This document shows positions 1 through 6,479 of a stretch of DNA of 10,873 nt, in pieces. The stretch is from contig JACPHL010000017.1 in NCBI GenBank assembly GCA_016188625.1, forward strand, positions 2,391 through 13,263, in the 5' to 3' direction. This DNA is from Candidatus Rokuibacteriota bacterium (lineage in GTDB: Bacteria; Methylomirabilota; Methylomirabilia; Rokubacteriales; JACPHL01). Position 1 is the stretch's first letter. Each line of letters begins with the position of its first letter. The notes below the pieces were generated by a model that ran no database searches, was not told where the DNA came from, and worked only from the letters and a program-made list of their open reading frames with translations. A program made the position numbers and the translations under genes.

Positions 1-195
1 ACTTGCAGAGGCTCGCGAAGAAGGGGCGCTCGCGGTGGACGGCGTAGAACCCCTCGGCCTCCTCGACCGAGAGGTGGAGCATCTTGAGGGCGAGGATCCG
101 GAACCCCGCCGCCTCGAGGCGCCGCAGGATCTCCCCCGCCGCCCCGCGGGCGACGGCGTCCGGCTTGACGATGACCAGGGTCCGCTCCACGGCCA
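1..195 (-). CDS. ndk: Nucleoside diphosphate kinase, N-terminal 65 residues (runs off left edge)
   Basis: This cytosolic enzyme transfers the gamma-phosphate of a nucleoside triphosphate to a nucleoside diphosphate through a phosphohistidine. The visible protein begins [18 protein letters not shown], the family's first beta strand with the conserved KPDAVARG motif. It continues to HRERPFF near residue 60, which matches the family's ERPFF segment. The catalytic histidine (near residue 115 in the family) lies beyond the window, so only the N-terminal half is seen. The ATG at 195 is preceded by AAGGAG four bases upstream, and the gene starts 12 nt after the sucD stop, so it is probably the next gene of the same transcript. 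Placement directly after succinyl-CoA synthetase makes sense because that enzyme yields ATP or GTP. Nothing looks damaged. Recognition is firm. Confidence 0.95.
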
Positions 196-207
196 TAGAT
201 CTCCTTC

Positions 208-1083
208 CTAGGGGCGCCCGAGGAGGCGGGCGACGCTGGCGCCGATCTCGGCCGGGCTCCGGACCACCGCGACCCCGGCCCGGGTCAACGCCTCCATCTT
301 CTCCTGAGCGGTCCCCCGCCCGCCCGCGATGATGGCCCCGGCGTGCCCCATCCGCCGGCCCGGCGGGGCGGTCAGGCCCGCGACGAAGCCGACCACGGGC
401 TTCGCGAGGCCGTGGGCGATGTACTCAGCCGCCTCCTCCTCGGCGGTCCCGCCGATCTCGCCGATCAGGACGACGGCGGCGGTCCCCGGGTCCTCGGCGA
501 AGAGCCTGAGGCAGTCCACGAAGCTCGTCCCGATGATCGGGTCGCCGCCGATCCCCACGCAGGTGGACTGCCCGATCCCCCGCCGTGTGAGGTGGTGGAC
601 CGCCTCGTAGGTCAGGGTCCCGCTCCGGGAGATGACCCCCACCGGCCCGGGCCGGTGGATGTGGCCGGGCATGATCCCGAACTTGGCCTGGCCCGGCGAG
701 ATGAGGCCGGGACAGTTGGGGCCGATGAGCCGGCTCCGGCGGCCGGCCAGGAAGGCGCGGGCGCGGACCATGTCCAGGGTCGGGATCCCCTCGGTGATGC
801 AGACGATCAGCTCGATCCCCGCGTCGGCGGCCTCCATGATCGCGTCCGCGGCCGCGGCCGGCGGGACGAAGATCAGCGCGGTGTTGGCCCCCTCCTTGGC
901 GAACGCCTCGGCCACCGTGTCGAAGACCGGGATCCCCTCGTGGACGGTCCCGCCCTTCCCCGGGGTGACCCCGGCGACCACCTGGGTCCCGTACTCCCGG
1001 CAGCGCTGGGCGTGGAAGGAGCCCTCCCGGCCCGTGATCCCCTGCACCACCACGCGCGTCTCGCGCCCGACCAAGATGCTCAT
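208..1083 (-). CDS. sucD: Succinyl-CoA synthetase alpha subunit (ADP/GDP-forming)
   Basis: This is the CoA-binding, phosphohistidine-carrying subunit of succinyl-CoA synthetase, which interconverts succinyl-CoA and succinate with substrate-level phosphorylation in the TCA cycle. The 291-residue length is normal (E. coli 289). Visible motifs are the N-terminal Rossmann-like CoA-binding region ([11 protein letters not shown], residues 14-24), the GTVHEG segment (45-50), IGPNCPG (120-126), SRSGTLTYE (152-160), and GHAGAII with the active-site His247 (E. coli His246). The start ATG overlaps the sucC stop as ATGA, so the two subunits are probably translationally coupled. The upstream sequence is G-rich without a clean Shine-Dalgarno, which fits coupling. 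Ndk follows 12 nt after the stop. All key residues are present. Confidence 0.97.
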   Translation of the reverse strand: MSILVGRETRVVVQGITGREGSFHAQRCREYGTQVVAGVTPGKGGTVHEGIPVFDTVAEAFAKEGANTALIFVPPAAAADAIMEAADAGIELIVCITEGIPTLDMVRARAFLAGRRSRLIGPNCPGLISPGQAKFGIMPGHIHRPGPVGVISRSGTLTYEAVHHLTRRGIGQSTCVGIGGDPIIGTSFVDCLRLFAEDPGTAAVVLIGEIGGTAEEEAAEYIAHGLAKPVVGFVAGLTAPPGRRMGHAGAIIAGGRGTAQEKMEALTRAGVAVVRSPAEIGASVARLLGRP

Positions 1084-2318
1084 CCCGCCCCCGGACTGGT
1101 CCGCGGCTTTCCGAGCGCCGGCTTTGCCGGCGCAACCCTTCGGGGGGAGGTTCGGAAGGCCGCCCCCGCGAGCGCGACGACCTTCTCGGCGGCCTCGGCC
1201 ATGTCGTCGGCGCTGGTGAAGTTAAGGCCGGACTCGGCGAGCATCCGCTTCCCCAGCTCGACGTTGGTCCCCTCCATCCGGATCACCACGGGGATCTTGA
1301 CCTCGAGCTTCCGCACCGCCGCGATGACCCCCTCGGCCAGCCGGTCGCAGCGGAGGATCCCGCCGAAGATGTTGATGAGGACCGCCTCCACCTTGGGGTC
1401 CGAGATCAGGATGCGGAAGGCGTTCTCGATCTGCTCGGCCGAGGCGCCGCCCCCCACGTCGAGGAAGTTGGCCGGCTCCCCGCCCGCCAGCTTGATGATG
1501 TCCATGGTGGCCATGGCGAGCCCGGCCCCGTTCACCATGCACCCGACGCTGCCGTCGAGCTTGACGTAGTTGAGCCCGTGGCGCGAGGCCTCGACCTCGA
1601 GGGGGGTCTCCTCGTGGACGTCGCGGAGAGCCCCCCAGTCGGGGTGGCGGAACCGGGCGTTGTCGTCGAGGGTGAGCTTGGCGTCCAGGGCCAGGAGGCG
1701 GCCGTCGGCGGTCACCACCAGGGGGTTGATCTCGGCCAGGGAGCAGTCGTGGGCGACGAAGCAGCGGTAGAGGGCCGTGGTCAGGGCTGTCGCCGCCTTC
1801 GCCAGCTCGCCGTCGAGGCCGAGCCCGTACGCGAGCCGCCTGGCCTGGAACGGCTCGATGCCGAGGGCGGGGTGGGCCCGGGCGCGGAGGATCTTCTCGG
1901 GGTGGGCGGCGGCCACCTCCTCGATCTCCACCCCGCCGGCCTCCGAGGCCATGACCACGGGCGCGGCCTCGGCCCGGTCCACCGTCACCCCGAGGTAGAG
2001 CTCGCGGGCGACCGCCGAGGCCTCCTCGACGAGGACCTTGCGGACGAGGATCCCCTCCGGCGGGGTCTGGGGGGTCCTGAGGCGCATCCCCAGGATCTGG
2101 CGGGCGGCCGCCTCGGCCTCCTCGGGCGAGGCGGCGGGCTTGATCCCTCCGGCCTTCCCCCGGCCGCCGGCGTGGACCTGGGCCTTGACGACGACCCGTC
2201 CGCCGAGCTGGCGGGCGATCCCGGCCGCGGCCTCCGGGGTCTCGGCGACCTCCCCGCGCGGCACGGGGACCCCGAATCCGCTCAGGATCGCCTTGGCCTG
2301 GTGCTCGTGCAGGCGCAT
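1080..2318 (-). CDS. sucC: Succinyl-CoA synthetase beta subunit with a repeat-derived C-terminal tail
   Basis: This is the nucleotide- and succinate-binding subunit paired with SucD. It opens with the typical [12 protein letters not shown]. The ATP-grasp region has [14 protein letters not shown] near residues 45-58, AEINPLVV near 195-202, and the ligase domain has [29 protein letters not shown] and [10 protein letters not shown]. The protein is 412 residues against about 388 in E. coli. The excess is all at the end: the family sequence stops around [10 protein letters not shown], after which comes [16 protein letters not shown] plus a few residues. This tail is encoded by the palindromic repeat at 1111-1159, so it is probably not ancestral. 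The ATG lies 7 nt after the small EthD-like frame, whose stop TAGGA supplies a Shine-Dalgarno-like AGGA. The stop overlaps sucD. The catalytic core looks intact; whether the tail affects folding is unknown. Confidence 0.96.
   Translation of the reverse strand: MRLHEHQAKAILSGFGVPVPRGEVAETPEAAAGIARQLGGRVVVKAQVHAGGRGKAGGIKPAASPEEAEAAARQILGMRLRTPQTPPEGILVRKVLVEEASAVARELYLGVTVDRAEAAPVVMASEAGGVEIEEVAAAHPEKILRARAHPALGIEPFQARRLAYGLGLDGELAKAATALTTALYRCFVAHDCSLAEINPLVVTADGRLLALDAKLTLDDNARFRHPDWGALRDVHEETPLEVEASRHGLNYVKLDGSVGCMVNGAGLAMATMDIIKLAGGEPANFLDVGGGASAEQIENAFRILISDPKVEAVLINIFGGILRCDRLAEGVIAAVRKLEVKIPVVIRMEGTNVELGKRMLAESGLNFTSADDMAEAAEKVVALAGAAFRTSPRRVAPAKPALGKPRTSPGAG
1111..1159 (-). repeat. Palindromic dispersed repeat, copy 1, inside the 3' end of sucC
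   Basis: A 49-bp segment that, read on the minus strand, matches plus-strand positions 9610-9658 at 44 of 49 bases (counted by hand). Its centre is a perfect 8-bp stem (GCGCCGGC, 1115-1122, with GCCGGCGC, 1126-1133) and a 3-nt loop. The sister copy has the stem GCGCGGGC/GCCCGCGC, so one pair changed on both arms at once (G-C versus C-G). That suggests selection on or inheritance of structure. This copy is read in frame as [16 protein letters not shown] at the end of SucC. No transposase is present, so it resembles a REP/MITE-type element. The family name is unknown to me. Confidence 0.85.
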
Positions 2319-2325
2319 CCGCGTC

Positions 2326-2457
2326 CTAGCCCACGATCTCGCCGATCTGGACCTGCGGCTGGACGTTGGTGTAGTTGGGCATGTGCCTCCGCGCGTAGTA
2401 GTCGTGGTCGAACGTCGCCCCTTCCTTGGCGGGATAGAGGACCGACACGCGGATCAT
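2326..2457 (-). CDS. 43-residue EthD-like protein, probably an internally deleted remnant
   Basis: The short frame begins MIRVSVLYPAKEGATFDHDY and ends with PNYTNVQPQVQIGEIVG. The first part looks like the N-terminus and the last part like the C-terminus of EthD-family proteins (ferredoxin-like alpha+beta barrel, roughly 100 residues), joined at HMP/NYTN. The expected middle of about 55-60 residues is absent, which suggests an in-frame deletion. The family comparison is from memory. The frame keeps a good Shine-Dalgarno (GGGGAGG, 6 nt before ATG) and sits in the operon 48 nt after sdhB and 7 nt before sucC. Without the middle it probably cannot form the normal EthD fold, so it may be a remnant whose translation still helps expression of sucC. 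EthD proteins have varied and mostly unproven roles, so no function is assigned. A genuine microprotein is the alternative. Confidence 0.7.
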   Translation of the reverse strand: MIRVSVLYPAKEGATFDHDYYARRHMPNYTNVQPQVQIGEIVG

Positions 2458-2505
2458 GGGACACCTCCCCGTGGGCGAGCCCGGCCTCAGGGCTCTCGGG
2501 CCGGA

Positions 2506-3292
2506 CTATCTCCCCCTGAGCTTGCGGACGACCCAGAGGACCGGGTCGTAGTGGGCGTCCACCACCCGCTCCTTGAGCGGGATGATGGCGTTGTCGGTGA
2601 TCTTGATGTGCTCCGGGCAGACCTCGGTGCAGCACTTGGTGATGTTGCAGAAGCCGAGCCCCGCCCGGGCCCGCAGCAGCTCGGTCCGCGAGTGGGTGTC
2701 CAGCGGGTGCATCTCCAGGGCGGTCGGTCCGCGAGTGGGTGTCCAGCGGGTGCATCTCCAGGGCGGCGATCCGAACGAAGAAGCGCGGGCCCGCGAACCG
2801 GGGCTTGTTCTCCTCGTGGTCGCGGATGACGTGGCAGACGTCCTGGCAGAGGAAGCACTCGATGCACTTGTGGAACTCCTGGACCCGGTCGATGTCCTCC
2901 TGCATCATCCGGTAGGTGCCGTCCGGCTGCGGCGGCTTCGGCCGGAAGGCCGGGATCCGCTCGGCCACCTCGTAGTTGAAGGAGACGTCGGTCACCAGGT
3001 CGCGGACCAGCGGGAAGGCCTTCATAGGGGCCACCGTGATCGGCTCCCCCTCGGGGAAGAGGTTCATCCGGGTCATGCACATGAGCCGGGGCCTGCCGTT
3101 CACCTCCGCGCTGCAGGAGCCGCACTTGCCCGCCTTGCAGTTCCACCGGACGGCCAGGTCCGGGGCCTGGGCGGCCTGGATCCGGTGGATGACGTCGAGG
3201 ACGACCATCCCCTCGTCGAGGGGGACGCGGTACTCGCGGAAGGCGCCGCCACCCGCGTCGCCGCGCCAGACCCGCATGACCGCTTCGGTCAT
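2506..3292 (-). pseudogene. sdhB: Succinate dehydrogenase iron-sulfur subunit, frameshifted by a 43-bp tandem duplication
   Basis: SdhB carries electrons from SdhA's FAD to the membrane anchor through [2Fe-2S], [4Fe-4S] and [3Fe-4S] clusters. The frame from the ATG at 3292 shows C52, C57, C60 and C72 for the [2Fe-2S] cluster, then CIECFLCQDVC with C143, C146, C149 and C153. Around residue 189 (PLDTHSRT) the frame shifts because 43 bp are repeated in tandem. Read literally, the shifted frame stays open to 2282 and loses the last cluster motif. That motif lies in another frame: FCNITKCCTEVCPEHI, ending VVRKLRGR at the TAG at 2506. Dropping one copy gives exactly 248 codons (247 residues), about the length of mycobacterial Sdh1 SdhB, and restores ligands C201, C207 and C211. 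The start abuts the sdhA stop (TAGATG). An assembly error or a recent real mutation are both possible, since all neighbours are intact. Confidence 0.93.
2681..2766. repeat. Exact 43-bp tandem duplication (two copies) inside sdhB
   Basis: Positions 2681-2723 and 2724-2766 are identical over 43 bases, each beginning TCGGTCCGCGAGTGGG and ending CTCCAGGGCGG. The flanking bases differ (C before the first copy versus G before the second; T after the first versus C after the second), so the unit is exactly 43 bp without extra microhomology. Since 43 is not a multiple of 3, it shifts the sdhB frame. The unit encodes approximately SdhB residues 176-190 on the minus strand. Perfect identity means a very recent event or an assembly artefact. 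Confidence 0.97.
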
Positions 3293-5086
3293 CTACTTGT
3301 CCCCCTCCAGGATGGCCCGGAGCTCCCGGGGCATCTCCGGGAGCGGCTCCCGGGCGATGGCCATCTCCCCCCGCGCCTCGCGGATCACCACGTTCACCTT
3401 CCCGAGCTGGGGGTCCATCTTCGGGTAGTCGTCGCGGGTCTGGGCGCCCCGGCTCTCCCTGCGCTCCAGCGCCGCCCGCGGGATCGCCTCGGAGACGGTC
3501 AGGAGGGACCGGAGGTCCAGGGCCAGGTGCCAGCCGGGGTTGTACTGCCGGTTCCCCTCCACCCGGACCCGCCGGGCCCGCTCCCCGAGCCCGGCGATCT
3601 CCTCCAGGGCCTTCTCGAGCTCCCCCTCGGTCCGGATGATGCCGACCAGGCCCTGCATGCACTCCTGGAGGTCCTGGTGGACGGCGTAGGGATTCTCCTG
3701 CCCGGCCCGCTCGAACGGTTCGAGGCACTCCCGGGCGAGCGCCTCTACCTGGCCCGCGTCGATGGTCGGCATCACCGCCAGGCCCTCGGCGTACTGGGCG
3801 GCGTAGAGGCCGGCGCGGCAGCCGAAGACCAGGAGGTCCGAGAGCGAGTTCCCGCCCAGGCGGTTCGCGCCGTGGAGCCCCGCGGCCACCTCGCCGGCGG
3901 CGAAGAGCCCGGGGAGCGTCGCGGCCGCGCTATCGGCGTCCACCCGCACGCCGCCCATCATGTAGTGGCAGGTAGGCCCGACCTCCATCGGCTCCTTGGT
4001 GATGTCCACGTCGGCCAGCTCCTTGAACTGGTGGTACATGCTGGGGAGCCGGCGCTGGATGTACTCGGCGTCCCGCCGCGAGGCGATGTCCAGGAAGACC
4101 CCGCCGTGGGGGCTCCCACGCCCGGCCTTGACCTCGGCGTTGATGGCCCGCGCCACCTCGTCGCGCGGGAGCAGGGCCGGGGTCCGCCGGGCGTTCTGCT
4201 TGTCGGTGTACCAGCGGTCGGCTTCCTCCTCGGTCTCTGCCGTTTCCGCCCGGAAGAACTCCAGGACGTACTTGAACATGAGCCGCTCGCCGAGGGCGTT
4301 CTTGAGGACCCCGCCGTCGCCGCGGACCCCCTCGGTGACCAGGATCCCCCGGACGCTCGGCGGCCAGACCATCCCCGTGGGGTGGAACTGGACGAACTCC
4401 ATGTCGATCAGGTCGGCGCCGGCCCAGTAGGCGAGGGCGTGGCCGTCGCCGGTGTACTCCCAGGAGTTGGAGGTGATCTTGTAGGCCTTGCCGATCCCGC
4501 CGGTGGCCAGGACCACCGCCTTGGCCCGGAAGACGACGAAGCGCCCGCTCTCCCGCCAGTAGCCGAAGGCCCCCGCGATCCGGTCGCCGTCCTTCAGGAG
4601 GCGGACGATGGTGCACTCCATGAAGACGTCCATCCCCTTGTGGACGGCGTGCTGCTGGAGGGTGCGGATCATCTCGAGGCCCGTGCGGTCCCCCACGTGG
4701 GCCAGGCGGGCGTAGCGGTGGCCGCCGAAGTCGCGCTGGAGGATCCGCCCGTCCTTCGTCCGGTCGAAGAGCGCCCCCCACGCCTCCAGCTCGAGGACCC
4801 GGGCCGGCGCCTCCTGGGCGTGGAGCTGGGCCATCCGCCAGTTGTTCAGCATCTTGCCGCCGCGCATCGTGTCCCGGAAGTGGACCTCCCAGTTGTCCTC
4901 CGGGTAGACGTTCCCCAGCGCCGCGGCGATCCCGCCCTCGGCCATGACCGTATGGGCCTTGCCGAGGAGGGACTTGCAGATCAGCGCGGTCCTGGCGCCC
5001 TGGGCGGAGGCCTCGATGGCCGCGCGGAGCCCCGCGCCGCCCGCGCCGATCACGATCACGTCGAACTCGTGCGTCTCGTGATTCAT
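3293..5086 (-). CDS. sdhA: Succinate dehydrogenase flavoprotein subunit
   Basis: SdhA oxidises succinate to fumarate at a covalently bound FAD on the cytoplasmic face of complex II. The 597-residue protein has the dinucleotide-binding motif VIGAGGAGLRAA (residues 12-23) and KAHTVMAEGGI with His45 as the likely FAD attachment site. The dicarboxylate site residues are visible: HPTG (His235), TEGVRGDGG (Arg255, E. coli Arg286), HYMMGG (His374, E. coli His354) and HGANRLGGNSL (Arg409, E. coli Arg399). I chose the ATG at 5086 (MNHETHEFDVIV) because it sits just before the FAD motif, has GAGG five bases upstream, and overlaps the sdhC stop as ATGA. The frame stays open 80 codons upstream, but that part lies inside sdhC and looks non-native. 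The sdhC-sdhA-sdhB order matches mycobacterial Sdh1 operons. Confidence 0.97.
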   Translation of the reverse strand: MNHETHEFDVIVIGAGGAGLRAAIEASAQGARTALICKSLLGKAHTVMAEGGIAAALGNVYPEDNWEVHFRDTMRGGKMLNNWRMAQLHAQEAPARVLELEAWGALFDRTKDGRILQRDFGGHRYARLAHVGDRTGLEMIRTLQQHAVHKGMDVFMECTIVRLLKDGDRIAGAFGYWRESGRFVVFRAKAVVLATGGIGKAYKITSNSWEYTGDGHALAYWAGADLIDMEFVQFHPTGMVWPPSVRGILVTEGVRGDGGVLKNALGERLMFKYVLEFFRAETAETEEEADRWYTDKQNARRTPALLPRDEVARAINAEVKAGRGSPHGGVFLDIASRRDAEYIQRRLPSMYHQFKELADVDITKEPMEVGPTCHYMMGGVRVDADSAAATLPGLFAAGEVAAGLHGANRLGGNSLSDLLVFGCRAGLYAAQYAEGLAVMPTIDAGQVEALARECLEPFERAGQENPYAVHQDLQECMQGLVGIIRTEGELEKALEEIAGLGERARRVRVEGNRQYNPGWHLALDLRSLLTVSEAIPRAALERRESRGAQTRDDYPKMDPQLGKVNVVIREARGEMAIAREPLPEMPRELRAILEGDK

Positions 5087-5874
5087 AGCAACCTCAGGTC
5101 GCGGATGACGCCCATGGAGAGGAGCCGGATGTAGAAGTCGGTGAGCCCTACCCCGAACAGCGACAGCCACGCGAAGAGGGGGTGCCGCTCGTTCAGACGG
5201 GTCACGAACCGCCAGAGCCGGTAACGGCCCGGCGCCGTCGAGAAGACGTCGAGCCCCCCGCCGCAGAGGTGGCGGCAGGAGTGACAGGAGAAGGTGTAGC
5301 CGGCGAGCAGGATGACGTTCGCCCACATGACCAGCGTGCCCACGCCCACCCCGAGGCCGTCGGGGAAGCGGAAGGCCAGGAGGGCGTCCCAGGTGAGGAC
5401 GACGATGAAGAGCACCGCCACGTACCAGGTGTAGCGGTGGATGTTCTGCAGGATCAGCGGGAAGCCCGTCTCGCCCGTGTATCGACCGTGGGCGTCACGG
5501 ACCGCGCAGGCGGGCGGCGCCAGCCAGAAGGACCGGTAGTAAGCCTTCCGGTAGTAGTAGCAGCTCAGCCGGAAGGAGAGCGGGCCGATCAGGATCAGGA
5601 AGGCCGGGGAAAGAATCCCGATGCCCGGGAGCGAGATCTCGGGGATGCCGCCGCCGAACGTCGGGTGCAGGCACGTTGCGTAGAGGCACGGGGAGTAGAA
5701 GGGCGAGAGGTACGGCGCCGCGTAGTAGTGGGCGTTCTGGATGGCGGCCCAGGTGGAGTAGACGACGAAGCCGCCCAGCGCGAGCACGATGAGGAGCGGC
5801 TCCACCCACCAGGCGTCCTGTCGCAGGGTGAGGGCGGCCGGCGCCGAGCCCGATCGCGTGACCGTCGATGCCAT
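5083..5874 (-). CDS. sdhC: Succinate dehydrogenase membrane anchor, Sdh1-like five-helix type with CHSCRH motif
   Basis: This 263-residue integral membrane protein would anchor SdhAB and pass electrons to quinone. Hydrophobic segments lie near residues 24-46, 85-105, 148-168, 176-196 and 232-254, giving about five helices. It is not a classical SdhC/SdhD pair, and no separate SdhD is present. LSPFYSPC (56-63) and SCHSCRHLCGG (196-206) recall, from memory, the anchor of mycobacterial Sdh1 (Rv0249c type). Its M. smegmatis complex was reported to contain a membrane-embedded Rieske-type [2Fe-2S] cluster. Cys197, His198, Cys200 and His202 are therefore candidate ligands, an inference from motif and family. 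The ATG at 5874 follows GGAGG at a suitable distance. The gene starts 35 nt after the fumarase beta stop, behind a strong hairpin, and overlaps sdhA by 4 nt. Confidence 0.88.
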   Translation of the reverse strand: MASTVTRSGSAPAALTLRQDAWWVEPLLIVLALGGFVVYSTWAAIQNAHYYAAPYLSPFYSPCLYATCLHPTFGGGIPEISLPGIGILSPAFLILIGPLSFRLSCYYYRKAYYRSFWLAPPACAVRDAHGRYTGETGFPLILQNIHRYTWYVAVLFIVVLTWDALLAFRFPDGLGVGVGTLVMWANVILLAGYTFSCHSCRHLCGGGLDVFSTAPGRYRLWRFVTRLNERHPLFAWLSLFGVGLTDFYIRLLSMGVIRDLRLL

Positions 5875-5890
5875 CTCGCCTCCGCGTCTG

Positions 5891-5916
5891 GCGCTGAGCC
5901 GCAGGGGGCTCAGCGC
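5891..5916 (-). promoter_or_regulatory. Strong intercistronic hairpin between fumarase beta and sdhC
   Basis: GCGCTGAGCC (5891-5900) and GGCTCAGCGC (5907-5916) are perfect reverse complements around a 6-nt loop. They form a 10-bp GC-rich stem that includes the stop and last codon of the fumarase beta gene. In the transcript it ends 16 nt before the sdhC start, next to its GGAGG. No U-run follows, so it is unlikely to be an intrinsic terminator. It could stabilise or mark a processing point between the fumarase and Sdh parts of the message. Any function is inferred. Confidence 0.7.
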
Positions 5917-6479
5917 GCGTACTGCCTCATCCCCTCCTCGTACAGGTCGCCGCCGTGGCAGTCGTTGACGACGATGGCGGGGAAGTTCTCGACCTCCAGG
6001 CGCCGGATGGCCTCGGTCCCCAGGTCCTCGTAAGCGATGACCTCGGCCTTCTTGACGAACTGGGAGAGGATGGCGCCGGCGCCCCCCACCGCGCCAAAGT
6101 AGACCCCCTTGTGCCTCTTCAGCGCCTCGCGGACCTCGCGAGAGCGACTCCCCTTTCCCATCATCCCCTTGAGCCCGAGGGCGAGGAGTTTGGGCGCGTA
6201 CTTGTCCATCCGGCTGCCGGTGGTGGGGCCGACGGAGCCGATCACCATCCCGGGGCGCGCCGGCGACGGGCCGGTGTAGTAGAGGATCTGTCCCCGGACG
6301 TCGATGGGGAGGGGCTGCTCCTCGTCCATGAGGGGGAGGAAGCGGGCGTGGGCCGCGTCGCGGCCGGTGTAGAGGATCCCGCTGATCCGGACCCGGTCGC
6401 CGGCCCGGAGGGCCTCGACGTCGGCGTCGGAGAGCGGCGGCACGACCTCCTTGATCCCGTCCGGCGCGGTTTTAATCAT
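5910..6479 (-). CDS. Class I fumarase (or L-tartrate dehydratase-like) beta subunit
   Basis: This is the C-terminal-type subunit of the two-chain, iron-sulfur fumarase that hydrates fumarate to malate. The 189-residue length is normal. Family features are RISGILYTGRDAAHAR (31-46), LYYTGPSPARPG (66-77), GSVGPTTGSRMD (81-92), LKGMMGKGS (103-111) and VNDCHGGDLYEEG (171-183). In most relatives I recall, the GPTT segment reads SGRMD; here it is GSRMD, a small change. The ATG at 6479 overlaps the alpha stop as ATGA, and no good Shine-Dalgarno precedes it, so translation probably depends on coupling. The frame extends farther upstream, but only inside the alpha gene. The TCA-cycle neighbours favour fumarase over tartrate dehydratase; sequence alone separates these poorly. 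Confidence 0.93.
   Translation of the reverse strand: MIKTAPDGIKEVVPPLSDADVEALRAGDRVRISGILYTGRDAAHARFLPLMDEEQPLPIDVRGQILYYTGPSPARPGMVIGSVGPTTGSRMDKYAPKLLALGLKGMMGKGSRSREVREALKRHKGVYFGAVGGAGAILSQFVKKAEVIAYEDLGTEAIRRLEVENFPAIVVNDCHGGDLYEEGMRQYAR

Noticed and set aside
2477-2504. Two overlapping 6-bp palindromes between sdhB and the EthD-like gene
   Set aside because: They are short, mutually exclusive, and expected by chance in such GC-rich DNA.
2282-2505. Read-through extension of the shifted sdhB frame to 336 residues as a genuine longer protein
   Set aside because: Residues after the duplication are low-complexity and match nothing, whereas the correct SdhB C-terminus sits intact in the other frame ending at 2506.
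2573-5134. Very long plus-strand open frame (about 850 codons) opposite sdhA and sdhB
   Set aside because: It is antisense to clearly homologous sdhA/sdhB sequence, has low-complexity Gly/Arg/Pro/Leu/Val-rich composition typical of high-GC shadow frames, and resembles no family.
5087-5326. 80-codon upstream extension of the sdhA frame
   Set aside because: It lies entirely inside sdhC, has a skewed Arg/Leu/Pro composition, and the ATG at 5086 aligns with the family start and has its own Shine-Dalgarno.
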